DNA of 64,000 nucleotides. Origin: an uncultured Granulosicoccaceae bacterium (GTDB taxonomy: Bacteria > Pseudomonadota > Gammaproteobacteria > Granulosicoccales > Granulosicoccaceae). A program made the position numbers and the translations under genes. The notes below the pieces were generated by a model. It was not told the DNA's origin. It saw nothing but the letters and a program-made list of their open reading frames with translations, and ran no database searches. The stretch lies in NCBI GenBank assembly GCA_938003855.1, contig CALKXD010000064.1, positions 1-64,000 of the forward strand, read 5' to 3'. This document shows, in pieces, positions 50,153 through 58,398 of the stretch. How positions within the stretch are numbered: position 1 is the first letter of the stretch; each line of letters begins with the position of its first letter.

Positions 50153-51448
50153 TTGGCCAGACAAAAATTTTCACTGCCAGAGGGCACTCATACGGTCGCC
50201 ATGGGTGTTGGAGACCTGAATGGCGTGCTGCGTGGCAAGCGCATACCGTCTACTCACTGGGACACCATCTGCGAGAACGGCAATGCTCTGTCTATAGCGC
50301 TGCTTGCTATCGATATGACTTGCGACGTCTGGGACACTCCGTACGTAAATTTCGACAACGGCTACCCGGATATGCACATGTTTCCACTGACACAGCCGGT
50401 CGCGGTACCGTGGGAACCCGGTGTTGCAGCTTGTCTGGCTTATGCAGAAGGCATGGATCATCAGCCCGTGCCAATCGACCCCCGTCAGGCTCTGGTCCGG
50501 CAGACAGAACGCGCTGCGGCCATGGGATACAACATTCAGGTGGGTACTGAGCTTGAGTTCTATCTGCTCGACCCGGAAACCCTGCAACCACCCGATCAGG
50601 GCATACAGGTCTATTCACTGGCGCGTGCCGCCGAGCTTGAATACGTCCTCGGTCCGATTCGCCAGCAGATTAATGAGCTGGGCATCCCTATAGAACAATC
50701 CAATCCCGAGTATGCACCGGGCCAGGTCGAAGTAAATATTCGCTATGATGAAGCATTGCTCGCCGCCGACCGGGTAGTGATGTTCCGCTCGATGGTAAAG
50801 CAACTCGCCGCACAGCACGGCCTGCTGGCAACCTTTATGGCCAAACCGTTCTTTGAGCAGTCAGGTAACGGTTTTCATACGCATCACTCTGTCTGGGCCG
50901 ACGGCACCAACGTTTTCGCCGATAACGGTAAGCTGAGTGACACCGGCAAGCACTATCTGGCCGGTATACAAAAGCGCATGGCCGAAATGGCCATCAGTGG
51001 TGCTACCACACCCAACAGTTATCGACGTCGTCAACCCTATACGTTTTGTCCGATCAATACCTCCTGGGGCATTGACAACAGAACCGTCGGGTTGCGGGTC
51101 ATCGAAGGCTCGGCAAGCTCGGTCCGGGTCGAAAAACGTGACGCCAGCGCTGATTGCAACCCGTACTTTCTACTGGCGTGCGAAATCGCCGCCGGTCTTG
51201 ATGGTATAGAGCAGAAACTGCAGCCCTCTGCGATGACGGAAGGCAACGGCTATGAAGATCAGTCGGCAGAAGGGATACCACTGAACCTGGCGGATGCGGT
51301 TGCGTTGGCGCGCGGTTCTGACTTCATGAGTGATGTCTGCGGCACCGACGCACTGGAAATACTGCTGCAACAGGCCGAACGCGAAATCGGATTCGTTGAC
51401 TCGCAGGTTACACCGGTGGAAGTTGACCGGTACCTGCGTAACTTCTGA
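50153..51448 (+). CDS. Glutamine-synthetase-like gamma-glutamylamide synthetase
   Basis: Type I/III glutamine synthetase-fold enzyme (431 residues) expected to form a gamma-glutamylamide from glutamate, an amine and ATP. Core motifs are present: GTELEFYLLD, YAPGQVEVNIRYDEAL, the His-rich NGFHTHHSVWADG, NSYRRRQPYTFCPIN, WGIDNRTVGLRVIEG and the metal/substrate segment VEKRDASADCNPYFLLA. Its divergence from housekeeping GlnA in the ammonia-site region and its operon with amine-type catabolic genes point to an amine other than ammonia, as in PuuA-, IpuC- or GlnA4-like enzymes; this is inference. A TTG start at 50153 is supported by GAGAGGAGAG just upstream. It opens the microcompartment operon, 34 bases before the shell gene. 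Confidence 0.85.
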   Translation: MARQKFSLPEGTHTVAMGVGDLNGVLRGKRIPSTHWDTICENGNALSIALLAIDMTCDVWDTPYVNFDNGYPDMHMFPLTQPVAVPWEPGVAACLAYAEGMDHQPVPIDPRQALVRQTERAAAMGYNIQVGTELEFYLLDPETLQPPDQGIQVYSLARAAELEYVLGPIRQQINELGIPIEQSNPEYAPGQVEVNIRYDEALLAADRVVMFRSMVKQLAAQHGLLATFMAKPFFEQSGNGFHTHHSVWADGTNVFADNGKLSDTGKHYLAGIQKRMAEMAISGATTPNSYRRRQPYTFCPINTSWGIDNRTVGLRVIEGSASSVRVEKRDASADCNPYFLLACEIAAGLDGIEQKLQPSAMTEGNGYEDQSAEGIPLNLADAVALARGSDFMSDVCGTDALEILLQQAEREIGFVDSQVTPVEVDRYLRNF

Positions 51449-51482
51449 TGACTGAAGCGCATTTAATCAGCGGTTTTTTGCG

Positions 51483-51836
51483 ATGAAAATAGCCAGAGTC
51501 ACTGGAAGCCTCACGGCAACTGTTAAAGACAGTCAGCTTACCGGTACGGTGTTGCTGGTCGCAGATATCGAAGACGCCGATGGCAACGTGCTTGAAAAAA
51601 GTGTGGTGGCGGCAGACAGCTGCTCCGCGGGTCCCGGTGATCTGGTACTGCTGAGTACCGGCAGCGCCGCGCGGCTGCCAGCCGCTATGGCCGGCAAACC
51701 GGTTGATCTGACCATAGTTGCGATTATAGAAAACCTCACCATACCCACCAACAGGTCCAGCGCCAGGCGCGTTGCAAAGCCTGTTGCCAAAAAGACGGTG
51801 TCGAAGAAAAAGACATCGGCAAGAAGGATAAAATAA
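51483..51836 (+). CDS. BMC-P shell vertex protein (EutN/CcmL family) with basic C-terminal tail
   Basis: Pentameric microcompartment vertex protein of the EutN/CcmL family (117 residues). The family pattern is visible: [52 protein letters not shown] and a closing strand [14 protein letters not shown]. The usual protein ends here at about 90 residues. This one continues with a Lys/Arg-rich tail of about 23 residues ([20 protein letters not shown]). Such a basic extension is unusual and might contact cargo, shell partners or nucleic acid. It lies one base before the BMC-H gene, so the two should be translationally coupled. Confidence 0.92.
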   Translation: MKIARVTGSLTATVKDSQLTGTVLLVADIEDADGNVLEKSVVAADSCSAGPGDLVLLSTGSAARLPAAMAGKPVDLTIVAIIENLTIPTNRSSARRVAKPVAKKTVSKKKTSARRIK

Positions 51837-51837
51837 A

Positions 51838-52143
51838 ATGGCAAATTTAAATGGCCAGACAGCGCTAGGCATGATCGAAACCCGTGGTCTTGTCGCGGCT
51901 ATCGAAGCCGCTGATGCGATGGCAAAGGCGGCCAATGTGACAATCGTCAGTCAGACCAAGTCAGGCGGTGGGTTGATTGCCACACTGATCCGTGGTGAGG
52001 TAGGCGCTGTTAAAGCCGCCACTGACGCGGCGTCTGTGGCGGCGAATAAAGTCGGCGAGGTAGTCGCCGTGCATGTGATCCCGCGCCCGCACGACGAACT
52101 CGAAGCAATACTGGCTGATCTCGGTGGCGGCTCTGCCGGGTAG
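51838..52143 (+). CDS. BMC-H hexameric shell protein
   Basis: Single-domain BMC shell protein (101 residues) that should form the hexagonal facets of the compartment. The fold's signature is clear: [57 protein letters not shown], and a C-terminal [20 protein letters not shown]. The pore loop reads SGGG, small residues that suggest an open small pore. The ATG at 51838 follows AGAAGGA and nearly abuts the preceding stop codon. It is the only BMC-H gene in the window, so the shell as encoded here uses one hexamer, one pentamer and one trimer type. Confidence 0.95.
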   Translation: MANLNGQTALGMIETRGLVAAIEAADAMAKAANVTIVSQTKSGGGLIATLIRGEVGAVKAATDAASVAANKVGEVVAVHVIPRPHDELEAILADLGGGSAG

Positions 52144-52166
52144 TCTCTGCACATCAGAGCGATCTC

Positions 52167-53357
52167 ATGAGCGATAGCGCATTTCAGCAGTTTGCCGAGG
52201 CGGCAGCCAGGCGAGCCACAAAGCCTGCTCCGGCGGCGATCCAGTTCAGTAAAATCACAGTCCTAGGTGGTGGTGCGGATGCCCGGTTGCTGGCCGCACT
52301 GTGTCTGGCCGCAGGCGCTGAGGTGACGTTGTTTTCAGCGTACGGCAGCGAGCTCGACGCACTGCGTGGTGCCGGTAGTATTGCCTTGCGCGGCGACGGT
52401 CCGGTTGGCAGCTACCAGGTCGACCAAAGTGGTTTACCTTCTATAAAGACAACGGCTGAGCTTGATCGTTCGGTGGCTGATGCCAACCTTATTTTTTTAA
52501 CCGGCCCGGTTCACAAGCAGCGTACCTATGCGATGGTACTGGCCGATCATCTGCGCGATGGTCAATGTGTGGTGCTGGCACCCGGGCGCTCTCTGGCGGC
52601 GGCTGAAACCGCCTGGCTGTTGAAGGTCGGCGGCTGCACCGCTGATATCACCCTGATCGAAACCCAGGGCCTGCCGTACTGGTCAACTGTTAATGGTTCT
52701 GTGCTGCAGTTGCAGTCAGCGGCACCGGTTGCCGCGGCGACGCTGCCGGCTGGTCGCGACCATATGATCGACGGTTTAAGTCACTTTTTGCCCAACCTTC
52801 GCGCGGTACAGAATACTACCCAAAGCAGTTTCGCTGACGGCTCGGGGCTGGTAGAAGTACCGGCGCTCATTATCGGGGGGTGTGCAGTCGGTGATGGTTT
52901 GCCGGTAGTGCCGGAGGGTGGCACAGCGCTGCCGGAGAACACTACTTTCCGCTCACTGATTGGCACTGAACATCTGACCGTTATAGAGCAGTTGGCCGCA
53001 GAGCGCTGTAAAGTTGCAGCAGCATTCGGTGTACGCGCTATGCCCACACTTGACGAGTGGCTCGATTGCCATGCCGGGGCGTTGCGGGGGGCGGGAAGCC
53101 GTGCCGTGCCTGATCATGCAGCGTCGCATGCCGTGATACGTTGTGCCACTGTCGGATCTCTGGTGCCGCTGCAGTCAGCGGCACAGATCGCCAACGTCGA
53201 TGTGCCACTAACGCGCTCGATGATTACGCTTGCCGGAGCTGTGCTCGGCGCTGATGTGCGAACCTCAGGGCGGCAACTGCAGAATATCGGGGTTGATAAC
53301 ACCGATATAGACAATGCACGTCGGTCGCTCGATAACATAAACCGGGGTGCACGCTAA
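52167..53357 (+). CDS. Opine dehydrogenase family enzyme with predicted encapsulation helix
   Basis: NAD(P)-dependent opine/octopine-dehydrogenase-family protein (396 residues). After an N-terminal amphipathic helix (SAFQQFAEAAARRATK, residues 4-19) and a Pro/Ala linker comes a Rossmann domain (ITVLGGGADARLLAALCLAA) and LIFLTGPVHKQRTYAMVLAD. The C-terminal octopine-DH domain shows LAAERCKVAAAFGV, LDEWLDCHAG, SLVPLQSAAQIANV and ALILGADV-like AGAVLGADVRTSGRQLQNIG. The helix plus linker is the form of known encapsulation peptides that target cargo into microcompartments. Family members reductively condense an amino acid with a 2-oxoacid, or run in reverse. The gene sits between BMC-H and the aldehyde dehydrogenase; its stop codon overlaps the next start, so it is a core part of the system. 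Its reaction here is unknown. Confidence 0.82.
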   Translation: MSDSAFQQFAEAAARRATKPAPAAIQFSKITVLGGGADARLLAALCLAAGAEVTLFSAYGSELDALRGAGSIALRGDGPVGSYQVDQSGLPSIKTTAELDRSVADANLIFLTGPVHKQRTYAMVLADHLRDGQCVVLAPGRSLAAAETAWLLKVGGCTADITLIETQGLPYWSTVNGSVLQLQSAAPVAAATLPAGRDHMIDGLSHFLPNLRAVQNTTQSSFADGSGLVEVPALIIGGCAVGDGLPVVPEGGTALPENTTFRSLIGTEHLTVIEQLAAERCKVAAAFGVRAMPTLDEWLDCHAGALRGAGSRAVPDHAASHAVIRCATVGSLVPLQSAAQIANVDVPLTRSMITLAGAVLGADVRTSGRQLQNIGVDNTDIDNARRSLDNINRGAR

Positions 53358-54748
53358 TGGATGATGATCTGCGCTCTGTTGCGGCGGCCCGTCGCGCTTG
53401 TGAATCCGCATTTTCTGCCTACCGGAAATTTCTAGGCACTGACCCCGCACATATAGACGCTATTGTAGAGGCGATGGCTCGCGCTATAGAGCCTGAAGCG
53501 CGTCGACTCGGGCAATTGGCGGTCGATGAGACCGGCTACGGCAACGTCGATGACAAGCGCGTAAAAAATATGTTTAATGCGCTGTCGGTGGCCGAGTATC
53601 TGCGCGATATCACGACACTCGGGATCCTATGGCAGGATGACGTCAGCAAAGTGGCCGCCATCGGCGAGCCCATGGGCGTGGTGGCAGCACTGATCCCGGT
53701 CACCAACCCGACATCCACCATTATATTTAAAGTTCTGTCTGCGGTGAAAGCCGGCAATGCGATTGTCTGCGCGCCTCACCCGCGGGGTGTTGACTGCGGT
53801 CTTGAAACTGTGCGTATCATGGCTGAAGTGGCTAACCGCATGGGGGCACCCGCCGGCCTGATTCAATGCCTCGAACACGTCACGATTCAGGGCACCGCAG
53901 AACTAATGAAACACCGCCGTACCTCTATTGTGATGGCGACCGGCGGTCCTGCGATGGTGCGCGCTGCGTATTCATCCGGCAAGCCGACATTGGCGGTTGG
54001 GGCAGGCAATGTTCCGTGTTATGTGCATGCATCCAAAGCCGCCGATCTCACCGAAGTCGCCGAGCAGATCATCACGTCTAAATCGTTTGACTACGGTACC
54101 GCCTGTGTCTCTGAGCAGGCAGTCATCGCCGATAAAAAAATTGCCCGTGATTTACGCCATGAACTGAAAATGAAAGGGGCTTATTTCTGCACGCCGGCGG
54201 AAGCTGATCGCCTGGCGCGGGTTATTTTTCGCGGTAAGCAGGCGATGGATCCTGACAATGTCGGCCAGTCGCCGCAAGTGCTGGCGCAACGTGCCGACTT
54301 CTCAATCCCGCCGCGAACGCGCTGTCTGGTGAGTGAAGAAACAGAAATCGGCTGGCAACGTCCGTTGTCCGCAGAAAAACTCAATCCGGTACTGGCTTTC
54401 TATGAATCCCGCGACACCGGGCATGGACTGGCACAATCTCAATCGATAGCCCGCTTTGAAGGCTGGGGCCACAGCGCGGTGATTCACAGTGATGATCCCA
54501 CTGTGGTCTCCGCGTATAGTGCGCTGCCGGTCGGACGCGTTCTGGTGAACACACCGGCTATTCTCGGTGGTATGGGGTATTCCACAGATCTTGAACCCAG
54601 CTTTATGCTCGGCACGGGGACCTGGTCCGGGTCAATTACCTCTGACAATGTCACTGCACTGCATCTGATCAACATAAAGCGCGTCGCCTACGAGTGTCGT
54701 CCGTGGCGCGATATCTTTGACGAGTACGGGGAAACCGGTGTCCAGTGA
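53357..54748 (+). CDS. CoA-acylating aldehyde dehydrogenase of the microcompartment core
   Basis: NAD-dependent acylating aldehyde dehydrogenase (463 residues) of the EutE/PduP/AdhE-N-terminal type, converting an aldehyde and CoA to acyl-CoA. Evidence: GVVAALIPVTNPTST, KAGNAIVCAPHPR, VMATGGPAMVRAAYSSGKP, VGAGNVPCYVHASKA and the active-site Cys in FDYGTACVSEQAVI, matching the AdhE-type (N/Y)G-x-x-C-x-SEQ motif, then GTWSGSITSDNVTALHLINI. The N-terminal segment DDDLRSVAAARRACESAFSA resembles the leader helices of microcompartment aldehyde dehydrogenases. The start codon overlaps the preceding stop (TAATG). This enzyme defines the compartment as an aldehyde-oxidising metabolosome; aldehyde chain length cannot be read. 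Confidence 0.93.
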   Translation: MDDDLRSVAAARRACESAFSAYRKFLGTDPAHIDAIVEAMARAIEPEARRLGQLAVDETGYGNVDDKRVKNMFNALSVAEYLRDITTLGILWQDDVSKVAAIGEPMGVVAALIPVTNPTSTIIFKVLSAVKAGNAIVCAPHPRGVDCGLETVRIMAEVANRMGAPAGLIQCLEHVTIQGTAELMKHRRTSIVMATGGPAMVRAAYSSGKPTLAVGAGNVPCYVHASKAADLTEVAEQIITSKSFDYGTACVSEQAVIADKKIARDLRHELKMKGAYFCTPAEADRLARVIFRGKQAMDPDNVGQSPQVLAQRADFSIPPRTRCLVSEETEIGWQRPLSAEKLNPVLAFYESRDTGHGLAQSQSIARFEGWGHSAVIHSDDPTVVSAYSALPVGRVLVNTPAILGGMGYSTDLEPSFMLGTGTWSGSITSDNVTALHLINIKRVAYECRPWRDIFDEYGETGVQ

Positions 54749-55364
54749 AATAACCATAAGAGCGTTGATGCAGATTGATAATCTGCAGCCTAAATTTGCC
54801 GCCTATAACGGTGCCACTGTGCAGGGATCTGTGCCGTTGTCAGGGGATACCGTTCTGATTGGAGAGATGGCACCGGGTAACGGGGTATTTACCCTGATTG
54901 ACCGGGCTTTGAAGGCCAGCGCGGTGGAGGCAACTTCACAGTTGGTAGAACGTGAATTCGGTTTTTTTATCCTGCGCTCGCCATCTAACGCCGAGGTCAG
55001 TGCTGCGCGCGATGCGATACTCGCCGAGCTTGGCGCCAGCATGACAGACCGCCTGAAACCATCCGTTGAGTCAACCCAGATTATCACCTCGGTCGAGCCC
55101 TATCAGGCGCAGTTACTGAACAAATGGCGCAAGGGCGCGTTGCTGGTGCCGGGTCAGACTCTGGGTATCATCGAGTGTTCGCCAGCCGCCTATATTTCAG
55201 TGGCAGCCAATGAAGCCGAGAAATCGGCCGAGATAGATATCGTTGAGGTCAGGGCGGTAGGGCGCTATGGACGTTTGTTTATTTCCGGCTCTGAAGACTC
55301 GGTCAAGGCCGGAGTCGAGGCCGCCACCAGCGCGATCAATGCGATGGACGGGCAGAGCACCTGA
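54738..55364 (+). CDS. BMC-T tandem-domain shell protein (RMM/BUF-like type)
   Basis: Trimeric shell protein with two fused BMC domains (208 residues from the chosen start). Domain 1 shows ITIRALMQIDNLQPKFAAYN, GEMAPGNGVFTLIDRALKAS and EREFGFFILRSPS; domain 2 shows ITSVEPYQAQLLNKWRKGAL, LGIIECSPAAYISVAANEAE, VDIVEV-like IDIVEVRAVGRYGRLFISG. By memory this pattern matches the BMC-T found with RMM/BUF-type loci. The reading frame opens at TTG 54717, inside the aldehyde dehydrogenase gene; I prefer GTG 54738, which GGGGA precedes by five bases; ATG 54768 is a third option. Trimers of this type often form large gated pores for cofactors or bulky metabolites. Confidence 0.9.
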   Translation: MSSEITIRALMQIDNLQPKFAAYNGATVQGSVPLSGDTVLIGEMAPGNGVFTLIDRALKASAVEATSQLVEREFGFFILRSPSNAEVSAARDAILAELGASMTDRLKPSVESTQIITSVEPYQAQLLNKWRKGALLVPGQTLGIIECSPAAYISVAANEAEKSAEIDIVEVRAVGRYGRLFISGSEDSVKAGVEAATSAINAMDGQST

Positions 55365-56569
55365 TGCCGCAGCAGCCGACACAAAAACGCGTGATCGGTG
55401 CAGAGCATATCTCTGATGCACATGCGCGTGGTTTACTGCAAATAGAAGTATTTCCCGGTGATATTGTCACCACTCTGGCGACAGAATCAGCCCAGCGTCT
55501 GGGTATTAAGTTGCTCGATGGTCCATTGCCGAAAGCAAATGTCCACCGCACAGACGGTGCTACCGCAATGCGTCGGTCACTGTATCGGCGTTCTCCACGC
55601 TGGGTCGCGCCATCAGCTTCATCAGCCAAGCGACGTGTCCATCGGTTTTCGAAAATTGCGCTGGTCGGTGCCGGCAATGTCGGCTGCACTATCGCCCAGC
55701 TTGCGGCACACGCAGATTTAAGCGCGCAAATTACCCTGATTGATCTGGTACCCGGTCTGGCTGAGTCAATAGCCCTGGATTTAAACCACGCAGCGGGAAT
55801 CACGCGCAGTAAGGCGATTGCCGATGGTGGAACCGATCTTACCCGGGTCGCCAATGCCGATGTCGTCGTGGTTACGGCCGGGCGTCCGCGTACCCCTGGA
55901 ATGCTGCGCTCGGATCTCATCGAAATAAATCGCCGTGTGATACGAAAAGTCGGCGAGGCCGTGAAAGAATCTGCACCGGATGCGATTGTTATTGTAGTGA
56001 CCAACCCGCTCGATGAAATGACCGTCGAGATGCTGCATGCGACCGGCTTCAGTCGCGATAAAGTTCTGGGCATGGCCGGCACGCTGGACAGCAGCCGCTT
56101 TCGACAGGCATTGGCTCAGGCGGCTTCGGTTAATTGCGCTGATGTTGAAGCCATGACGCTAGGCTCCCACGGTGACGAGATGGCACCGGTTTTATCGCGG
56201 GCTCGCATTAAGGATCGTCCTCTCGATGTGCACCTGTCCGCAGACACCATTGCCGACAGTGCGCAGCAGGCGGTGGCCGGTGGCGCCGCGGTGGTGAAGC
56301 TTCGACGCACCGGCTCCGCATTTATTGCGCCGGCCTATGCCACACTCGAAATACTCGATCACCTGCGCGGTGCACGCACCGGCACAGTGCCGGTATCGGT
56401 AATGCTGGAAGGCGAATACGGTATTAACGATGTGGTGCTTGGTGTGCCCTGTGAACTGGGTATGCAGGGTCTGACAGGTGTGCAGGAAATCACCCTGAAC
56501 GATCAGGAAACACAGGCGCTTCACGAAGCCGCCCGTGCTATAAAAGACCGTCTGGCAGACCTCACATGA
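55364..56569 (+). CDS. Malate/lactate dehydrogenase family enzyme with microcompartment-type N-terminal extension
   Basis: NAD-dependent 2-hydroxyacid dehydrogenase of the LDH/MDH family (401 residues). The family domain begins near residue 97: KIALVGAGNVGCTIAQLAAH, DVVVVTAGRPRTPGMLRSDL (the Arg pattern favours malate-type substrates), IVVVTNPLDEMTVEM, MAGTLDSSRFRQALAQ and the catalytic His in LGSHGDEMAPV. Ordinary members are about 310 residues; the extra 90 at the N-terminus hold HISDAHARGLLQIEVFPGDI, then VTTLATESAQRLGIKLLDGP, and a basic linker. Similar leader segments occur, from memory, in EutQ/EutT-like and other microcompartment enzymes. This suggests cargo targeting. It could regenerate NAD or act on a pathway hydroxyacid. 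The start overlaps the BMC-T stop (TGATG). Confidence 0.88.
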   Translation: MPQQPTQKRVIGAEHISDAHARGLLQIEVFPGDIVTTLATESAQRLGIKLLDGPLPKANVHRTDGATAMRRSLYRRSPRWVAPSASSAKRRVHRFSKIALVGAGNVGCTIAQLAAHADLSAQITLIDLVPGLAESIALDLNHAAGITRSKAIADGGTDLTRVANADVVVVTAGRPRTPGMLRSDLIEINRRVIRKVGEAVKESAPDAIVIVVTNPLDEMTVEMLHATGFSRDKVLGMAGTLDSSRFRQALAQAASVNCADVEAMTLGSHGDEMAPVLSRARIKDRPLDVHLSADTIADSAQQAVAGGAAVVKLRRTGSAFIAPAYATLEILDHLRGARTGTVPVSVMLEGEYGINDVVLGVPCELGMQGLTGVQEITLNDQETQALHEAARAIKDRLADLT

Positions 56570-56976
56570 TCATAAAGAATGTTAAAACCGGTGGCAGGTT
56601 TGAGGAAATCGGGGCCTATTCCCGGGTAAAGCGGGTTGGGCCTTTTGTCTATGTTGCCGGGACCACCGCCATCGAGCCCAGTGGCAAATTACACGCGCCC
56701 GGTGATACCGCCGCACAGTCACGGTATATTTTTAAACGCATCGAAGACGCCATGCGCGACGTAGGTGCAACACTTCAACAAGTGGTCAGGACACGCGCTT
56801 ATTTTACCGATATGGCCACCGCAGGAGAATTCGTACAGGTCCATGGCGAAGTCTTCAAAGGCATTGATCCGGTGACGTGCGGTGTTGAGGCAGGACTGAC
56901 CATGGATGGCATGATGATAGAAATAGAGGTAGACGCCTTGATCCTCGATAGTAACGGGGAGTTCGATTTTAACTAA
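56566..56976 (+). CDS. RidA family protein, non-canonical active site
   Basis: Small trimer-forming RidA/YjgF-family protein (136 residues). The fold is recognisable from RVGPFVYVAGTTAIEPSGK, then AAQSRYIFKRIEDAMRDVGA, VVRTRAYFTDMATAGEFVQV and the C-terminal EIEVDAL. Classical RidA hydrolyses reactive enamines and imines made by amine-handling enzymes, using an Arg in a P-A-R-S-x-V context. Here that place reads DPVTCGVEAG, so the Arg appears absent and the protein probably belongs to a Rid branch without proven imine deaminase activity. It overlaps the dehydrogenase gene by four bases (ATGA). Together with the FAD oxidase it supports imine chemistry in the pathway, or another ligand-binding role. 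Confidence 0.9.
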   Translation: MIIKNVKTGGRFEEIGAYSRVKRVGPFVYVAGTTAIEPSGKLHAPGDTAAQSRYIFKRIEDAMRDVGATLQQVVRTRAYFTDMATAGEFVQVHGEVFKGIDPVTCGVEAGLTMDGMMIEIEVDALILDSNGEFDFN

Positions 56977-57099
56977 ACGTACAGTGCTCCAGGATGGCCG
57001 GGCCCAGGTGCGCGCCATCGTTCATGAACCCAGTGTAAGCGTGATGACAGACCGTATAGGCGGACAGCACGCACCACAATCCAACCCGAGGGATATTCA

Positions 57100-58389
57100 A
57101 TGAGCTTTAAGAAAACGACATTGCTGGCAGCCATGGCTGTGGCTGCTATCACGCAATCTGCGGTGGCAGACATCAAGGTGGGCTATATCGGCTCGCTGTC
57201 ATCTGACACCGGTCTGAGCACGCTTCGCGGTGCGGAAATCGCCATAGAAGAGCTCAATGCGAGTGGTGGAGTGCTGGGTCAGAAAATTGAGCTGGTCAAA
57301 GCCGATACCAGTGAAGATCCCACCGAAGGTGTCAAGGCCTACGAGTATCTGGCAGAGACTGAAGAAGTTGATTTTATAATCTCCGGTTCAATCGATGATG
57401 TATCACTTGGCTGGTTGCCACGTATGCAGGAGTTTCAGATTCCAACTCTGGACACCTGGACCTCCTACATTGGCATTATCGATATGATCGTCGAAGACTA
57501 CGAAACCATGAAACCCTACTTCATGAACATTGCCTCTGACGAAGCGTTGGCCACACTCTATATTGATTTTGGTAAAGACGTACTGGCTGAGAAAATGGGC
57601 TGGAGTTCGGTAGTTATTCTGCAGGAGGACACCGCTTTTGGTGGCGCCATTGCCGGTCTGGTGACCGATGCACTGGCGCCAAATGCCGGTATCGAAGTAA
57701 AAGAGTCAATCGTCTATGACATCACCACCAACGACTTTGCGCCTCTGTTTTCCCGTGCGCAGGATTCCGGCGCCGATTTCATCTATCTGATCAGCTCAGT
57801 GAATTCGCAGGTGGTGTCGTCCCAGTATGTAAAGCTGCAGGTTCCGATGGGTATGACCGGAGTCAACGTGGCAGCGCTCGGGCAGGAGTTCTGGGAAGAC
57901 ACCGGTGGCGCGGCGGGGGGTATTTCAACGCTGTCGCCCATTCCGTCGGTAGGGTTTAAGCTCGATCCTGTCTCGCAGGCCTTTGTCGATACCTATCAGG
58001 CCAAGTACGATACCCGCCCGATCATGCCTCACTTCAATGGCTTTAATGCTTATCATGGCGTAAAGCAGGCGATGGCAGCGGCAGAAGAAGCTGGTGAATT
58101 TAACAACACCAGTTGGGTCACGGCGATGGAAAAGCAGGACCTCACGCTGAAACTAGACGGCGAAACCTGGCTGCGTTACGCGTTTTGGGGTAACGATGAA
58201 ATTGAACCCCGCACCGGACGCACCTATCCGCACAATGCCCGCTTCGATATCACTGAGCCCTACGATGAAGCGTCTCCATCGATGGTGGTTATTCAGTGGT
58301 ACGAGGATGGCAGCAGCGCTGTAGTCTACCCGGAGAAATACAAGACCGGTGAATTCACTGTTCCTAGCTGGGTAAAGGCTAAGAAGTAA
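57100..58389 (+). CDS. ABC transporter substrate-binding protein, branched-chain amino acid (LivK/HAAT) type
   Basis: Periplasmic binding protein (429 residues) of the hydrophobic-amino-acid/amide uptake family. It has a clear Sec signal peptide (MSFKKTTLLAAMAVAAITQS then AVAD, cut before DIKVGYIG), and the periplasmic-binding fold 6 pattern: GSLSSDTGLSTLRGAEIAIE, LNASGGVLGQKIELVKADTS, VDFIISGSIDDVS, MPHFNGFNAYHGVKQAMA. Start ATG follows GAGGGA. Relatives bind branched-chain amino acids, urea, short amides and other nitrogen compounds; the ligand here is likely the pathway substrate. A stem-loop separates it from the permease genes, a common way to raise binding-protein mRNA above that of the membrane parts. 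Confidence 0.93.
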   Translation: MSFKKTTLLAAMAVAAITQSAVADIKVGYIGSLSSDTGLSTLRGAEIAIEELNASGGVLGQKIELVKADTSEDPTEGVKAYEYLAETEEVDFIISGSIDDVSLGWLPRMQEFQIPTLDTWTSYIGIIDMIVEDYETMKPYFMNIASDEALATLYIDFGKDVLAEKMGWSSVVILQEDTAFGGAIAGLVTDALAPNAGIEVKESIVYDITTNDFAPLFSRAQDSGADFIYLISSVNSQVVSSQYVKLQVPMGMTGVNVAALGQEFWEDTGGAAGGISTLSPIPSVGFKLDPVSQAFVDTYQAKYDTRPIMPHFNGFNAYHGVKQAMAAAEEAGEFNNTSWVTAMEKQDLTLKLDGETWLRYAFWGNDEIEPRTGRTYPHNARFDITEPYDEASPSMVVIQWYEDGSSAVVYPEKYKTGEFTVPSWVKAKK

Positions 58390-58398
58390 AAGTAACTG

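Noticed and set aside
50307-50618. Antisense frame in the synthetase-like gene
   Set aside because: Located wholly within a gene with clear glutamine-synthetase motifs; shadow frame.
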